Origin: Candidatus Campylobacter infans
Lineage (GTDB): Bacteria > Campylobacterota > Campylobacteria > Campylobacterales > Campylobacteraceae
Reading direction: 5' to 3'
Assembly: GCA_009827235.1 (NCBI GenBank)
Contig: SPMW01000004.1
Coordinates: forward strand, 16,097-80,096
DNA length: 64,000 nucleotides
Shown here: piece by piece, positions 36,090 to 45,382 of the stretch
Numbering within the stretch: the stretch's first letter is position 1
Layout: each line of letters opens with the position of its first letter
Program-made: the position numbers and the translations under genes
Notes under the pieces: generated by a model
Seen by the model: only the letters and a program-made list of their open reading frames with translations
The model's database searches: none
What the model was told of the DNA's origin: nothing

Positions 36090-37530
36090 GTCCTTCTAAT
36101 ACGCATTTAACCAAGCGTGTATTTTCGGCTATTTCAATATCATCTGGGACATTTTGTCCTATTGAAAAAAAGTTGATGGGCGTGTTTGTTTCATAAACCA
36201 AAGAAAAAATATTACCAAGAATTTTAGTTTCATCTAGCTTTGTGATAATCAAAGAATCAATATTCATAATAGAAAAACTTTCGTAAATTTCAAGTAAATC
36301 TTCTGTTTTGGTGCTAGCACTTAGCACTAATTGCACATCAATATCGGCCCCGCTACCAATTAAAATTTCTTTTAAATTCGCTAGTTTTTGCGTATCATAC
36401 TGGCTTGAGCCGACAGTATCTACTAAAATCAAATCACAATCACTAAGCAAAGAAAGCGCTGATTTAAACTCGTCTATATTTATGGCTTCAATCATTCGCA
36501 TTCTCATAACTTGTGCGTATTGTGCTAGCTGCTCTACTGCGCCTATGCGGTAATTATCTAGCGTGATAATGCCAGTTTTTAGCCTTTTTTGTCCGCCATA
36601 AGCGTATTTGTAAGCTAGTTTGCTTAAAGTGGTGGTTTTGCCCACGCCAGTTGGGCCAACTAACATCATAATGCGTTGTTTATTTGCTATATCGTGTGTT
36701 TTTTTGCGTGGTAGCATTTTTTCAAGCAAAAAATAAAAATACCTCTCTACTGCTGCTGGGTTACTAATCATTTTGCTTGGCATATTGGCGATTGTAACCT
36801 CCATTATTTGTTTTAAATGCTCGCTTTTCATACCACTGCTTGCGGCTTTTTTATAAATGGTAGCAAATTCTCGTGGTATATTTATATCGCCTCTATTTGT
36901 AGCGCCATCTTTCCACATCGCATCAGCTATTAGCAAGAGCTGATCGCCTAATTTATCAACCTTTTTTTCTAAATCTTTTTGCATATTTTTCATTTTTTCA
37001 TCGTAATCATTTGTGCTTGCTGGCGTGATATTTGCTAATTGTGCTATTTGCTCTGCTGTTTTAGAAAAGCTAAGTGCGATGTCTTCATCGTCTTTGGCTT
37101 TTTTTGTGTCGCTAGGACTAGCGTTTAAGTTTGCGCCAGAAAAATTATTTTGCTTTTTGCCTAGATTTGTGTAGGCTTGGATTTGGCGTTTGATGGCGTT
37201 TTTGCGCTCTTGCTCATTTAGCGGGTCTGTGAAATTTTGATTATTAAAATTTTGAATAACATTTGAAAAATTCGTATTTTTGGCATCTTTTGTTTTGGCA
37301 TTTGAAATTTCATTTTCGATGGTAAAGTTTTGCTCATTTAGCACGCTTTTTAAGGGTTCATCGTTTTTTTCTTCTCGCCCGACTATTATTTCATAAATCG
37401 CTTTTTGATTTAGCGTTTTAGGGCGGATTTGTTTGGTGGCTTCTAGCGTTAGATCCTCGCCTAGCTCGTCTTTTGCTTTTTGTAAGGCAAGCGCAGGCGA
37501 TTCACCAGTAAAAGAATAATGCTTAATCAT
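36067..37530 (-). CDS. flhF: Flagellar biosynthesis GTPase FlhF
   Basis: FlhF is an SRP-type GTPase needed for polar flagellar assembly and for expression of sigma-54 flagellar genes. The 487-residue protein has a disordered N-terminal B domain (rich in Asn, Lys and Gln), and a C-terminal NG domain with G1 LVGPTGVGKTTTLSKLA, G3 LILVDTVGSSQYD, and G4 SLIITKLDETKILGN. It overlaps folK by 4 bases. Confidence 0.96.
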   Translation of the reverse strand: MIKHYSFTGESPALALQKAKDELGEDLTLEATKQIRPKTLNQKAIYEIIVGREEKNDEPLKSVLNEQNFTIENEISNAKTKDAKNTNFSNVIQNFNNQNFTDPLNEQERKNAIKRQIQAYTNLGKKQNNFSGANLNASPSDTKKAKDDEDIALSFSKTAEQIAQLANITPASTNDYDEKMKNMQKDLEKKVDKLGDQLLLIADAMWKDGATNRGDINIPREFATIYKKAASSGMKSEHLKQIMEVTIANMPSKMISNPAAVERYFYFLLEKMLPRKKTHDIANKQRIMMLVGPTGVGKTTTLSKLAYKYAYGGQKRLKTGIITLDNYRIGAVEQLAQYAQVMRMRMIEAINIDEFKSALSLLSDCDLILVDTVGSSQYDTQKLANLKEILIGSGADIDVQLVLSASTKTEDLLEIYESFSIMNIDSLIITKLDETKILGNIFSLVYETNTPINFFSIGQNVPDDIEIAENTRLVKCVLEGLGNGSSK

Positions 37531-38024
37531 AAAATTTCTCCTATCAATGCCAAAGGTAAAATCACGCTAAGGCGCGCGTGTGCTTGTGGGTGGGGCAAGC
37601 GCAGGCGTTGGCTTTGTTTAGTTTTTGCGCTAAAATTTACCAAATCAATATCTAGCGTGCGCGGAGCATTTTTAAAGCTTCGTTTTCTACCAAATTTTTT
37701 TTCATAATTTTGCATAATTTTTAAAATCTCCCCAGCATAAAGCGAAGTTTTTAGCTTTAAAATGGCATTTAAAAAATCAGCCTGCTCTGTGTAGCCAAAT
37801 GCCGCATTTTTGATAATTGGTGAGCTTTTAAGCACAAAAAAGCGTTTGTCTTTCATTAAGGCAAAATATAAATTATTAAAACGCTTGATTATTTGCGCTT
37901 TCGAGCCGATGTTGCCACCTATGCTAAGCGTTATTTCATATTTATAATTTTTATTATTTTGCTTTATTTTTGGATAAAAGCGCGATTTTATTAAGCATCG
38001 CACACCTTTACAATACATATTCAT
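37527..38024 (-). CDS. folK: HPPK, folate biosynthesis pyrophosphokinase
   Basis: FolK transfers pyrophosphate from ATP to 6-hydroxymethyl-7,8-dihydropterin. The 165-residue protein has LSIGGNIGSKAQIIKRFN early on, the signature GRKRSFKNAPRTLDIDLV with metal-binding Asp residues, and RLRLPHPQAHAR near the end. The start might be an internal one, because the first 30 residues are unusual for the family; conservation begins around YEITLSIGGN. Confidence 0.9.
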   Translation of the reverse strand: MNMYCKGVRCLIKSRFYPKIKQNNKNYKYEITLSIGGNIGSKAQIIKRFNNLYFALMKDKRFFVLKSSPIIKNAAFGYTEQADFLNAILKLKTSLYAGEILKIMQNYEKKFGRKRSFKNAPRTLDIDLVNFSAKTKQSQRLRLPHPQAHARLSVILPLALIGEIL

Positions 38025-38128
38025 TTGCTTGCCATTTTAGCTATAAATTTTGTCATTTTAGCATATAAAGCAGTGATTTTAAAATTTATCTTTTTGCCAA
38101 AGCTACTATTACAAAACGCAAATTTTAA

Positions 38129-39163
38129 TCAAAATATCTCGCAGCCGTTTTTTGTAACCACTACGACATCCTCGATTCTTACTCCAAATTCCCCCTCAAA
38201 ATAAATCCCAGGCTCAATGCTAAAAACCATACCCTCTTTTAATATCTCGGTGCTTGATTGATTAATGCGCGGTAATTCGTGTATATCAAGCCCTACGCCA
38301 TGCCCCGTGCTATGAAAAAAATTTTTGCCATATCCTGCTTTTTGTATCACAGATCTCGCCTTAGCATCAATATCGCAAGCCAAAACGCCAGGTTTGACCG
38401 CATTTATCGCGGCTTGCTGGGCTTGTAGAACTATTTGATAAATTTCATTTTTTTTGCTGTCTTTGAACTTTTGGGTTTTGCTCATTTGCATTTTTTGGCT
38501 TAATTCAAGGGTTCTGGTGCGATCGCTACAATACCTTTGATAGCGTATGCCAGCATCTAGCAAAAATAAATCTCCCTTTTTGGCAATAATTTGCTCAGGC
38601 AAAGCGTGCGCTTTGGCAGCGTTTGCATTAAAAGCCGTAATAGGCGCAAAACTAAGCCCTAATTGGCCATGTTTTTGTAAAATTTGCGCGCTTAAAAAAT
38701 TTAATTTTTGCTCGCTAATTTTTTCTTTATTTGCGATTATTTTGGATAGTTTTTTTGCTATTTTATTAAAGCCTTTTGCGCCCAATTTTGCCGCTTTTTT
38801 TAAAATTTCAATTTCATCGGCATTTTTGATTATGCGTTTTTTTTGAGAAAAATTATGCGCAAAATCTAGGCTAAAATACATATCGCGTGTTAAATCTTTT
38901 AGGCTTTGATAGCTAAAATCAGCCGGATCTAGGCTGAGTTTTTTAGGGGCTAATTTGCGCAATAATAATCTTGCCTCTTTGATTAAAGAAGTTTGTGCAA
39001 CGATTAAATGCGTATTTTTTAAGTGACTTTTTGCTTCGATGCCATATCTTGCATCTGTTATAAAAAATTGTTCATCGCCAGCTTTAATGAATATTTCATT
39101 ATCGCAGCTATAACCGCATTCATAATAAACGGCATTTTCATTTTGGAGTATGAAATTTTGCAT
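38129..39163 (-). CDS. Aminopeptidase P/Xaa-Pro dipeptidase family metallopeptidase
   Basis: The M24 peptidase fold is shown by the five metal ligands: two Asp in LLDAGIRYQRYCSDRTR, His in FFHSTGHGVGLDIHELP, and two Glu in VFSIEPGIYFEGE and RIEDVVVVT. The protein has 344 residues with an N-terminal creatinase-like domain. It likely cleaves Xaa-Pro peptide bonds. It directly abuts aroQ (next gene starts at base 39164). Confidence 0.9.
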   Translation of the reverse strand: MQNFILQNENAVYYECGYSCDNEIFIKAGDEQFFITDARYGIEAKSHLKNTHLIVAQTSLIKEARLLLRKLAPKKLSLDPADFSYQSLKDLTRDMYFSLDFAHNFSQKKRIIKNADEIEILKKAAKLGAKGFNKIAKKLSKIIANKEKISEQKLNFLSAQILQKHGQLGLSFAPITAFNANAAKAHALPEQIIAKKGDLFLLDAGIRYQRYCSDRTRTLELSQKMQMSKTQKFKDSKKNEIYQIVLQAQQAAINAVKPGVLACDIDAKARSVIQKAGYGKNFFHSTGHGVGLDIHELPRINQSSTEILKEGMVFSIEPGIYFEGEFGVRIEDVVVVTKNGCEIF

Positions 39164-39637
39164 TTAGGCTTGTTGTGTCTTTCTTGCGGCTTTTGCGGCT
39201 TTTATTTGGTTGAAAATTTCTATCATAGAAATAATTGCTATATGATAGCCTAATGGGCCAAAACCTGCTATTACGCCAGTAGCTGCTGGTGCGGTCATGC
39301 TTTTAGAGCGAAATTCCTCTCTTGCGTGGATATTTGATATATGCACCTCAATAGTAGGTAGCCTTACGGCACTAAGTGCGTCTAAAATAGCAATAGAAGT
39401 ATGCGTAAATGCGGCAGGATTTATAATAATACCATCTACCTTGCCTAAACATTCTTGGATTTTATCGACAATCTCGCCTTCGTAATTGCTTTGAAAAAAT
39501 TCTATTTCATGGCCTGCGGCATCGGCTACTTTTTTCATATTATCGTGGATATCATCCATACTCATAACGCCATATATCGATGGATCGCGCTTTCCTAGCA
39601 TATTGATATTTGGACCTTGAATTACTCTAATTTTCAT
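39164..39637 (-). CDS. aroQ: 3-dehydroquinate dehydratase, type II
   Basis: AroQ dehydrates 3-dehydroquinate in the shikimate pathway. The 157-residue protein has the type II features [42 protein letters not shown] and [14 protein letters not shown]. In C. jejuni aroQ lies next to folK/flhF and the deaminase gene, as here, with the peptidase in between in this genome. It diverges from the deaminase gene. Confidence 0.96.
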   Translation of the reverse strand: MKIRVIQGPNINMLGKRDPSIYGVMSMDDIHDNMKKVADAAGHEIEFFQSNYEGEIVDKIQECLGKVDGIIINPAAFTHTSIAILDALSAVRLPTIEVHISNIHAREEFRSKSMTAPAATGVIAGFGPLGYHIAIISMIEIFNQIKAAKAARKTQQA

Positions 39638-39699
39638 TTTTTTTAGCTCCTAATCTAAAATAAATCGCATATTTTACAAAAAAATTTCTAAATTTTTGC

Positions 39700-39705
39700 T
39701 ACAAT
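39700..39705 (+). promoter_or_regulatory. -10 element of the deaminase promoter
   Basis: TTTTTGCTACAAT gives TACAAT at 39700-39705, 32 bases before the chosen ATG at 39737. This rules out the more upstream in-frame start at 39707, because transcription would start after it. Confidence 0.55.
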
Positions 39706-39736
39706 TTTGTTATTTTTAATTTTAAAGGGTTTGTTT

Positions 39737-40957
39737 ATGAAAGTATTGGTGCCAAAGTATATTATAACTTGTGATGATGATTTTAGGATTTTGCAAGACC
39801 ACGCGATTTTGTTTGACACTCACATTGAAAAATTAATCCCGCTTAAAGAATTGTCAATTAGCCCAAATGATGAAATAATCTCAGTGCCAAATTATGTAGC
39901 ATTGCCAGCATTTATCAATACACACACTCATTTAGAATTTAGCATAAATAAAGCTAGATTAAAATACGGCGATTTTATTTCTTGGCTTGGTAGCGTTTTA
40001 GCCCAAAGAGAAGCCTTGCTAAAAAAGCTAAATAAAGGCGTGATAAGACGGGCTTTAAAAAGTATGCTAGAAAGTGGAGTTGGCACGGTTGGTGAAATTT
40101 CAAGTTTTGGTGAGGATTTAAGCGTGCTGGCTAAAAGCGAAGCTAGAACTGTGTTTTTTACTGAAATTTTAGGCGCGAAAGAAAACGAAATAGAAAAAAA
40201 TTGGGCTGAGTTTTTAACGCGTTTTAAAGAAGCAAAAATTCATAAAAGCGAACTTTTTACCCCAGCAATTAGCGTGCATTCACCGTATTCTACGCATCCT
40301 GAACTTTTAGGGCGCGCCGTAAAATTGGCAAAAAGCGAAAACACGCTAGTTAGCACGCATTTTTTAGAAAGCAAGGCTGAAAAAATCTGGCTCGAAGATG
40401 AAAGCGGAGATTTTAAAAAATGGCTTTCTAGTTTTAGCCATGAATCTAAGCCATTTTATACAGCAAAATCATTTTTATCAGCTTTTGATAAAGAAACTAC
40501 GATTTTTGCGCATTGTTTGTATGCTAGGGATTATTTTGAGGATATTTTGCACATTGCGCATTGTCCGCGTTCAAATCGCTTGCTCGATGGCTTCACGCTT
40601 GATATTAAAAACGCCTCCAAGCACGCAAATATAACGCTTGGCACCGATGGTATGAGTTCAAATTTTAGTTTAAATATTTGGGACGAGATGCGGGCTGCGC
40701 TATTTACACATAGAAGTTCTATAAATACTCTTTCAAAAGATTTGTTAATGATGGCTACAAGAAACGGAGCAAAGGCTCTGCGCCTTGATAACGGCATAAT
40801 CACAAAAGGCGCGCCAGCTGATATAGCTGTGGCGATTTTGCCAAAAGGTAGCGATATCAAACAGCTCCCGCTTGATATGATTTTGCATTCATCGTTAGTT
40901 TCGCATTTATTTGTAAATGGAAAAAATGTCAATTTACACAAAGAAAAGAAAGAATAA
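39737..40957 (+). CDS. mqnX: Amidohydrolase, probable aminofutalosine deaminase
   Basis: The 406-residue amidohydrolase has the HxH metal motif ALPAFINTHTHLEF, a central HFLESKAEKIWLE with a metal-binding His, and TLGTDGMSSNFSLNIWDEM with the catalytic Asp. In epsilon-proteobacteria the homologue at this gene position (next to aroQ) deaminates 6-amino-6-deoxyfutalosine in menaquinone synthesis. The specific assignment is by homology and context; other chlorohydrolase-like substrates cannot be excluded. It starts at the ATG 39737 with AAAGGG upstream. Confidence 0.72.
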   Translation: MKVLVPKYIITCDDDFRILQDHAILFDTHIEKLIPLKELSISPNDEIISVPNYVALPAFINTHTHLEFSINKARLKYGDFISWLGSVLAQREALLKKLNKGVIRRALKSMLESGVGTVGEISSFGEDLSVLAKSEARTVFFTEILGAKENEIEKNWAEFLTRFKEAKIHKSELFTPAISVHSPYSTHPELLGRAVKLAKSENTLVSTHFLESKAEKIWLEDESGDFKKWLSSFSHESKPFYTAKSFLSAFDKETTIFAHCLYARDYFEDILHIAHCPRSNRLLDGFTLDIKNASKHANITLGTDGMSSNFSLNIWDEMRAALFTHRSSINTLSKDLLMMATRNGAKALRLDNGIITKGAPADIAVAILPKGSDIKQLPLDMILHSSLVSHLFVNGKNVNLHKEKKE

Positions 40958-40992
40958 ACTTAATTTTGGCATTAATTTTTTTGTATCAAGCA

Positions 40993-41012
40993 ACGCCTGT
41001 TTTAACGGGCGT
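40993..41012 (+). terminator. Hairpin downstream of the deaminase
   Basis: ACGCCTGTT and AACGGGCGT form a 9-base stem (one G-U pair) with a loop of two bases, 35 bases after the stop. No T-run follows, so it may be a processing or weak termination element. Confidence 0.4.
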
Positions 41013-41178
41013 CTAGCTATTTATAACTCATTTAAAATTTTTTATTTAAAACTTATAAATTAATTTAGTAGAAAATCTTGTAAATTTTATGTGTTTAAAA
41101 TTTTAAATTATTTTTTTGAGTTAGGCATAATTCTTAGAAATTTTAAAAAGAAATTTTAATTCACTGCCAGGGCCAGCC

Positions 41179-41207
41179 GTTGTTAGCCCCGCGCGGGCTA
41201 AGCCAAC
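41179..41207. repeat. GC-rich hairpin next to the 13-bp array
   Basis: TTAGCCC CGCGC GGGCTAA (41183-41201) is a 7-base stem, flanked by GTTG and CAAC that extend it with a small bulge. It is strikingly GC-rich in this AT-rich spacer and lies between a lone 13-bp unit (41138-41150) and the array. No gene was seen in this stretch (40958-41444). Confidence 0.7.
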
Positions 41208-41227
41208 AAAAAATTTTAAAATTTAAG

Positions 41228-41396
41228 AAATTTTAAAAAGAAATTTTAAAAAGAAATTTTAAAAAGAAATTTTAAAAAGAAATTTTAAAAAGAAATTTTA
41301 AAAAGAAATTTTAAAAAGAAATTTTAAAAAGAAATTTTAAAAAGAAATTTTAAAAAGAAATTTTAAAAAGAAATTTTAAAAAGAAATTTTAAAAAG
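41228..41396. repeat. Tandem array of 13 copies of a 13-bp unit
   Basis: Thirteen perfect, uninterrupted copies of AAATTTTAAAAAG between the deaminase and the rpsH terminator, plus one isolated copy at 41138-41150 beyond the GC hairpin. There are no spacers, so it is not a CRISPR array. The unit resembles the AT-rich words common in this genome's spacers, consistent with local amplification by slippage. Confidence 0.97.
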
Positions 41397-41412
41397 ATTA
41401 AAATTTTAAGCT

Positions 41413-41435
41413 AGCGCACCTAGCAAAGGCGCGCT
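41413..41435 (-). terminator. Terminator of the ribosomal protein cluster
   Basis: On the minus strand AGCGCGCC pairs with GGTGCGCT (8 bases, one G-U) with a 7-base loop, followed by a T-rich run after a few bases. It starts 9 bases after the rpsH stop, so it ends the S10-spc transcript here. Confidence 0.7.
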
Positions 41436-41444
41436 AAAAAGAGC

Positions 41445-41837
41445 TTACCAAACGGTACAAAGTATTTCGCCGCCAACGCCTTCTTTATGGGCATCGTCAT
41501 TGCTTAAAACGCCCTTATTTGTGCTTACGATGATTGTACCGTAGCCATTTTTGAAGCGTTTTATTTCATCTTTGCCTTTATATACGCGGCGTCCTGGCTT
41601 TGAGATGCGTTTAAGTTCATTGATTACGCTTTTGCCAGTTTCATCGTATTTAAGCACTACATTTATAAATTTTTTGTTATCTTCACTAACTACATTATAG
41701 CTTTCTACATAGCCTTTTTGCTCTAAAATTTTAAGTGTAGCTTCTACGACATTAGAGTGTAAAAGCTTTGTAGTATCTAGTTTGCGAAGGGCTGCATTGC
41801 GGATGCGAGTTAGCGCATCTGAGATTAAATCATTCAT
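41445..41837 (-). CDS. rpsH: 30S ribosomal protein S8
   Basis: S8 binds 16S rRNA helix 21 and, in many bacteria, represses its own operon. The 130-residue protein starts [19 protein letters not shown] and ends [20 protein letters not shown], the conserved C-terminus. It is the last gene of the cluster here; rplF, rplR and rpsE, which usually follow, are not present. Confidence 0.98.
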   Translation of the reverse strand: MNDLISDALTRIRNAALRKLDTTKLLHSNVVEATLKILEQKGYVESYNVVSEDNKKFINVVLKYDETGKSVINELKRISKPGRRVYKGKDEIKRFKNGYGTIIVSTNKGVLSNDDAHKEGVGGEILCTVW

Positions 41838-41846
41838 TATCTGTCC

Positions 41847-42032
41847 TTACCAACTTGCTTTTTTAAGGCCTGGGATTAGACCTTCATTAGCCATTTTTCT
41901 TAGGCACACACGACAAATTCCAAAGTCGCGATACACTGAATGCGGACGCCCGCAAATATTGCATCTAGTGTATTTGCGGCTTGAAAATTTAGCTGGGCGT
42001 GCCGCTTTTGCTATCATTGATTTTTTTGCCAT
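41847..42032 (-). CDS. rpsN: 30S ribosomal protein S14, zinc-binding type
   Basis: The 61-residue protein starts at the ATG at 42032 ([16 protein letters not shown]) and has a four-cysteine zinc site in two CxxC pairs (CNICGRPHS and CRVCLRK). A longer reading to 42050 is not supported. It lies between rplE and rpsH as in other spc operons. Confidence 0.97.
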   Translation of the reverse strand: MAKKSMIAKAARPAKFSSRKYTRCNICGRPHSVYRDFGICRVCLRKMANEGLIPGLKKASW

Positions 42033-42033
42033 T

Positions 42034-42588
42034 TTACTTTCCTTTTGCAAATGGTAGGCCCAAAAGCTCTAATAGCTTCATTGCCTGTTTATCGTCTTGT
42101 GCGGTGGTTACTATGGTTATATTCATACCATGAGTGCGGATGATTTGATCATATACTACTTCTGGGAACATTAGCTGTTCTGTTAGGCCAAAGTTATAAT
42201 TACCGCGCCCATCAAAGCCATTTCTTGGCAAGCCTCTAAAATCCTTAACGCGTGGCAAAGCAATGCTTATTAGCTTATCAAGAAAAACGAACATTTGTTC
42301 TTTTCTAAGCGTTACTTTAATGCCCACAGGGAAGCCCTCGCGCACCTTAAAGCCCGCTACTGATTTTTTAGCATTGGTTATAACGGCTTTTTGTCCTGCT
42401 ATTAGCGAGATAGTATCAGCCATATTTTGTAATGTTTTTTGATCTTTTGCTAATTCGCCTGCGCCAACGCTTATTACTACTTTTTCTAAGGCCGGTATTA
42501 GCATAGGATTCTTAATCCCAAACTCACTGCTTAAAGCTGGGCGAGCGCCGTCTTTATATTTTTGTTGTAATCTTGCTTGAAATCCCAT
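42034..42588 (-). CDS. rplE: 50S ribosomal protein L5
   Basis: L5 binds 5S rRNA. The 184-residue product has [39 protein letters not shown] and [20 protein letters not shown], typical of L5. It is separated from rplX by 3 bases. Confidence 0.97.
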   Translation of the reverse strand: MGFQARLQQKYKDGARPALSSEFGIKNPMLIPALEKVVISVGAGELAKDQKTLQNMADTISLIAGQKAVITNAKKSVAGFKVREGFPVGIKVTLRKEQMFVFLDKLISIALPRVKDFRGLPRNGFDGRGNYNFGLTEQLMFPEVVYDQIIRTHGMNITIVTTAQDDKQAMKLLELLGLPFAKGK

Positions 42589-42591
42589 CTC

Positions 42592-42825
42592 TTAGCCCTC
42601 TACTTTTGCTACATTTGAAATATCAATAGCCACTTCTTTATTCACAAAGCCACCATTTTGATATTTTTCACTAGGTTTTACAGCTTTTTTAGCTAGGTTT
42701 ATGCCTTCGCAAATCACCTTATGCTCTTTTGGTAAAACAGCTAAAATTTTACTGATCTTGCCTTTATCATCACCAGCGATAATCTTAACACTATCGCCTT
42801 TTTTTAGTTTAAATTTTACTGCCAT
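42592..42825 (-). CDS. rplX: 50S ribosomal protein L24
   Basis: A 77-residue KOW-type protein: KLKKGDSVKIIAGDDKGKIS then VKPSEKYQNGGFVNKEVAID. It is an early assembly initiator of the large subunit. Its start overlaps the rplN stop by one base. Confidence 0.96.
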   Translation of the reverse strand: MAVKFKLKKGDSVKIIAGDDKGKISKILAVLPKEHKVICEGINLAKKAVKPSEKYQNGGFVNKEVAIDISNVAKVEG

Positions 42826-43193
42826 TATAAAACCTCCGGTGCCAATGAGACAATTTTCATAAAATTTGCATAGCGCACTTCACGACCAACTGGCCCAAAA
42901 ATACGAGTGCCAATAGGTTCGCGTTTTGCATCTAAAATCACAGCCGCATTTTCATCAAAGCGAATAAGCGCGCCATCTGCTCTTTGAACTTCTTTTTTAG
43001 TGCGAACTACCACAGCCTTTACTACTTGACCTTTTTTAACCTTGCCATTTGGTAAGGCCTTTTTTACAGAGCATACGATTACATCGCCTAGGCTTGCGTA
43101 GCGGCGTTTGCTACCACCTAAAACCTTTATGCACATTAATTCTTTTGCTCCGCTATTATCAGCTACTGCTAGTCTTGTAAAACTTTGTATCAT
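42825..43193 (-). CDS. rplN: 50S ribosomal protein L14
   Basis: The 122-residue protein starts [20 protein letters not shown], the classic L14 start, and ends with [22 protein letters not shown] sequence ([20 protein letters not shown]). One-base overlap with rpsQ. Confidence 0.98.
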   Translation of the reverse strand: MIQSFTRLAVADNSGAKELMCIKVLGGSKRRYASLGDVIVCSVKKALPNGKVKKGQVVKAVVVRTKKEVQRADGALIRFDENAAVILDAKREPIGTRIFGPVGREVRYANFMKIVSLAPEVL

Positions 43194-43450
43194 TATTCAA
43201 CTCCTGTTTTCAAAACTGCTTTTAGGCGGAATTTTTTGCGTGCGCTTAATGGGCGGCATTCTATTGCTGCTATTGTATCGCCTATTTTTAGCTCGTTTTT
43301 TTCATCATGAACTATGTATTTTTTAAATCTTTTTACAAATTTATGGTATCTTGGGTGCATAACCTTGCGCTCTACTAGCACAGTAGCGCTTTTATCGCCT
43401 GCGCGTGCTACGACAAGACCTTGAATTTGTCTTTTCATTTCTACTGCCAT
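43193..43450 (-). CDS. rpsQ: 30S ribosomal protein S17
   Basis: S17 is an OB-fold protein binding 16S rRNA. The 85-residue product has [34 protein letters not shown] and [18 protein letters not shown]. An alternative start at [10 protein letters not shown] (43438) is possible, because the first four residues are unusual. Confidence 0.95.
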   Translation of the reverse strand: MAVEMKRQIQGLVVARAGDKSATVLVERKVMHPRYHKFVKRFKKYIVHDEKNELKIGDTIAAIECRPLSARKKFRLKAVLKTGVE

Positions 43451-43460
43451 TTTCTATCCT

Positions 43461-43646
43461 TTACTTAGTTAGAGAAATCGCAGTATTGATCTTTGCGATG
43501 TCTTTGCGAGCATCACGAATCTCATTTGGATTAGTTAGCTGCATTGTTTTAAGCTTTTGTTTAAGGGTAAATAAAAGCACCTTTTTTTCTTTTAGTAGCG
43601 TGTTTAACTCAGCCACGCTTTTATCTTTTAACTCAGTATATTTCAT
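43461..43646 (-). CDS. rpmC: 50S ribosomal protein L29
   Basis: The 61-residue protein starts [20 protein letters not shown] and has [19 protein letters not shown], then a helix with [13 protein letters not shown]. It overlaps rplP by 14 bases. Confidence 0.95.
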   Translation of the reverse strand: MKYTELKDKSVAELNTLLKEKKVLLFTLKQKLKTMQLTNPNEIRDARKDIAKINTAISLTK

Positions 43647-44058
43647 TTTCGCTCTGCCTTGTTATAAACTTAGTTTTAAAAGGTAGCTTATGCATAGCGA
43701 TGGTTAGCGCTTCTCTTGCTAGCTCTTCGCTAACGCCTGCTAGCTCAAATATAATCCTGCCCGGTTTTATATTCATAACCCACTCTTCTACTCCACCTTT
43801 ACCTTTACCCATACGAGTTTCTAGTGGTTTTTTGGTGATAGGTTTATCAGGAAATACTCTAATCCAAGATTTTGCTTGTCTTTTGGTATGACGAGTAAAA
43901 GCTTGGCGAGCTGATTCTATTTGGCGAGAGTTAATGCGACCAGCCTCAATAGCTTTAAGTGCAAAATCGCCAAGGGCTAAGGTATTTGCGTTATTTGCAT
44001 AACCGCGATTGCGCCCTTTCATCATTTTGCGAAATTTTGTTCTTTTTGGTTGTAGCAT
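43633..44058 (-). CDS. rplP: 50S ribosomal protein L16
   Basis: L16 organises the A site and P site region of 23S rRNA. The 141-residue protein starts [20 protein letters not shown] and has [19 protein letters not shown]. It overlaps rpmC by 14 bases and rpsC by 1. Confidence 0.98.
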   Translation of the reverse strand: MLQPKRTKFRKMMKGRNRGYANNANTLALGDFALKAIEAGRINSRQIESARQAFTRHTKRQAKSWIRVFPDKPITKKPLETRMGKGKGGVEEWVMNIKPGRIIFELAGVSEELAREALTIAMHKLPFKTKFITRQSENEIY

Positions 44059-44756
44059 TATTTGCTCCTTCTAGTGCGTCTTGGGCGTTTTGGTGTAGCA
44101 TCTTCGCTTTTTTCTGCTTGAATGCCTTTTTGTAAAATTTCACCCTTGAAAATCCATACTTTTATGCCTATATTGCCATAAGTTGTATGCGCCTCAGCAA
44201 AACCATAATCAATCTTAGCGCGTAAAGTATGTAGTGGCACGCGTCCTTCAAGATACCATTCAGTTCTAGCCATTTCAGCTCCGCCTAAACGACCTGCAAC
44301 GCTTACTTTTATACCCTTAGCACCTGCTTTTTGTGCGCCTTGGATTACCTTTTTCATAGCACGGCGAAAAGCCACGCGGCGTTCTAATTGCATAGCTACA
44401 TTTTCGGCTGCTAGCTGAGCAGAGCTACCTGCGCGGCGCTCTTCTTTTATATTGATTGCTACATCTTTATTTACTAGCTTTACTACATCTGCGCGTAAAT
44501 TTTCAATCTCGCCACCTTTTTTGCCGATAATCACGCCAGGTCTTGCTGCTACTACTGTTACGCGGATTTTTTTAGCTGTGCGCTCTACTAGGATTTGTGA
44601 AATTCCAGCATAATATAATTTTGCTTTTAGGAATTTTCTAATCTTATAATCCTCAGCAATACCATCAGCTAAGCTAGACTTAGCAGGAAACCAGCGAGAT
44701 TCCCAGTTTCTATTTATACCTAATCTTAGGCCTATTGGATTAACTTTTTGTCCCAT
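44058..44756 (-). CDS. rpsC: 30S ribosomal protein S3
   Basis: The 232-residue protein starts [20 protein letters not shown] and has the KH domain [20 protein letters not shown], with [20 protein letters not shown] and a basic tail ([11 protein letters not shown]). It is important for mRNA entry and helicase activity of the ribosome. Confidence 0.98.
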   Translation of the reverse strand: MGQKVNPIGLRLGINRNWESRWFPAKSSLADGIAEDYKIRKFLKAKLYYAGISQILVERTAKKIRVTVVAARPGVIIGKKGGEIENLRADVVKLVNKDVAINIKEERRAGSSAQLAAENVAMQLERRVAFRRAMKKVIQGAQKAGAKGIKVSVAGRLGGAEMARTEWYLEGRVPLHTLRAKIDYGFAEAHTTYGNIGIKVWIFKGEILQKGIQAEKSEDATPKRPRRTRRSK

Positions 44757-44757
44757 T

Positions 44758-45090
44758 TTATGCTTCCTTACTATTAGCTTTAGATACTTCTACTAGGATA
44801 TGGCTAGTAGGTTTGCGGATTCTACTAGCAGATCCTCTGGCTCTTGGGCGAAATCTTTTTAATACAGGACCAGCATCCACGCGACAACTTTTAACTATTA
44901 CCTCTTCTGGTTCAAAGCCACCATTTGCTACGGCTGAGCTAATGGCAGTGGCTATGTATTTAGCACCACGATTTGGCATAAAGCTTAGGCTTGCAAGGGC
45001 AAGTTCAGCATTCATGCCTTGAACCTCTCTTGCTATTAAGCGCGCCTTTGTTGGAGATAAGCGAACAAATTTTATTATAGATTTACTCAT
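44758..45090 (-). CDS. rplV: 50S ribosomal protein L22
   Basis: L22 lines the exit tunnel. The 110-residue protein has [20 protein letters not shown], and [20 protein letters not shown] followed by [10 protein letters not shown], the tunnel loop region. It follows rpsS by 10 bases. Confidence 0.97.
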   Translation of the reverse strand: MSKSIIKFVRLSPTKARLIAREVQGMNAELALASLSFMPNRGAKYIATAISSAVANGGFEPEEVIVKSCRVDAGPVLKRFRPRARGSASRIRKPTSHILVEVSKANSKEA

Positions 45091-45100
45091 TGCCTACCCC

Positions 45101-45382
45101 TTACTTACCAATTTTCTTTTGCACTGAGCCTTTATGGCCTTTAAAAGTGCGTGTAGGTGCAAATTCGCCAAGCTTGTATCCTATGTGATTTTCTGTAATA
45201 TACACAGGGATAAAATTTTTGCCATTATGCACATTAAATGTTAGCCCTATCATATCAGGCACTATGGTGCTTCGTCTTGACCAAGTTTTGATAGGTTTGT
45301 TGTCGTTAGCCTTTTTAGCGGCTAGAACTTTTTTCATCACATGGCCGTCTACAAATGGACCTTTTTTCAATGATCTAGCCAT
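45101..45382 (-). CDS. rpsS: 30S ribosomal protein S19
   Basis: The 93-residue protein starts [19 protein letters not shown] and has [20 protein letters not shown] and [16 protein letters not shown], as expected for S19. It abuts rplB. Confidence 0.98.
   Translation of the reverse strand: MARSLKKGPFVDGHVMKKVLAAKKANDNKPIKTWSRRSTIVPDMIGLTFNVHNGKNFIPVYITENHIGYKLGEFAPTRTFKGHKGSVQKKIGK

Noticed and set aside
41228-41396. Tandem array as a CRISPR
   Set aside because: The 13-bp units are head-to-tail without spacers, and there are no cas genes nearby.
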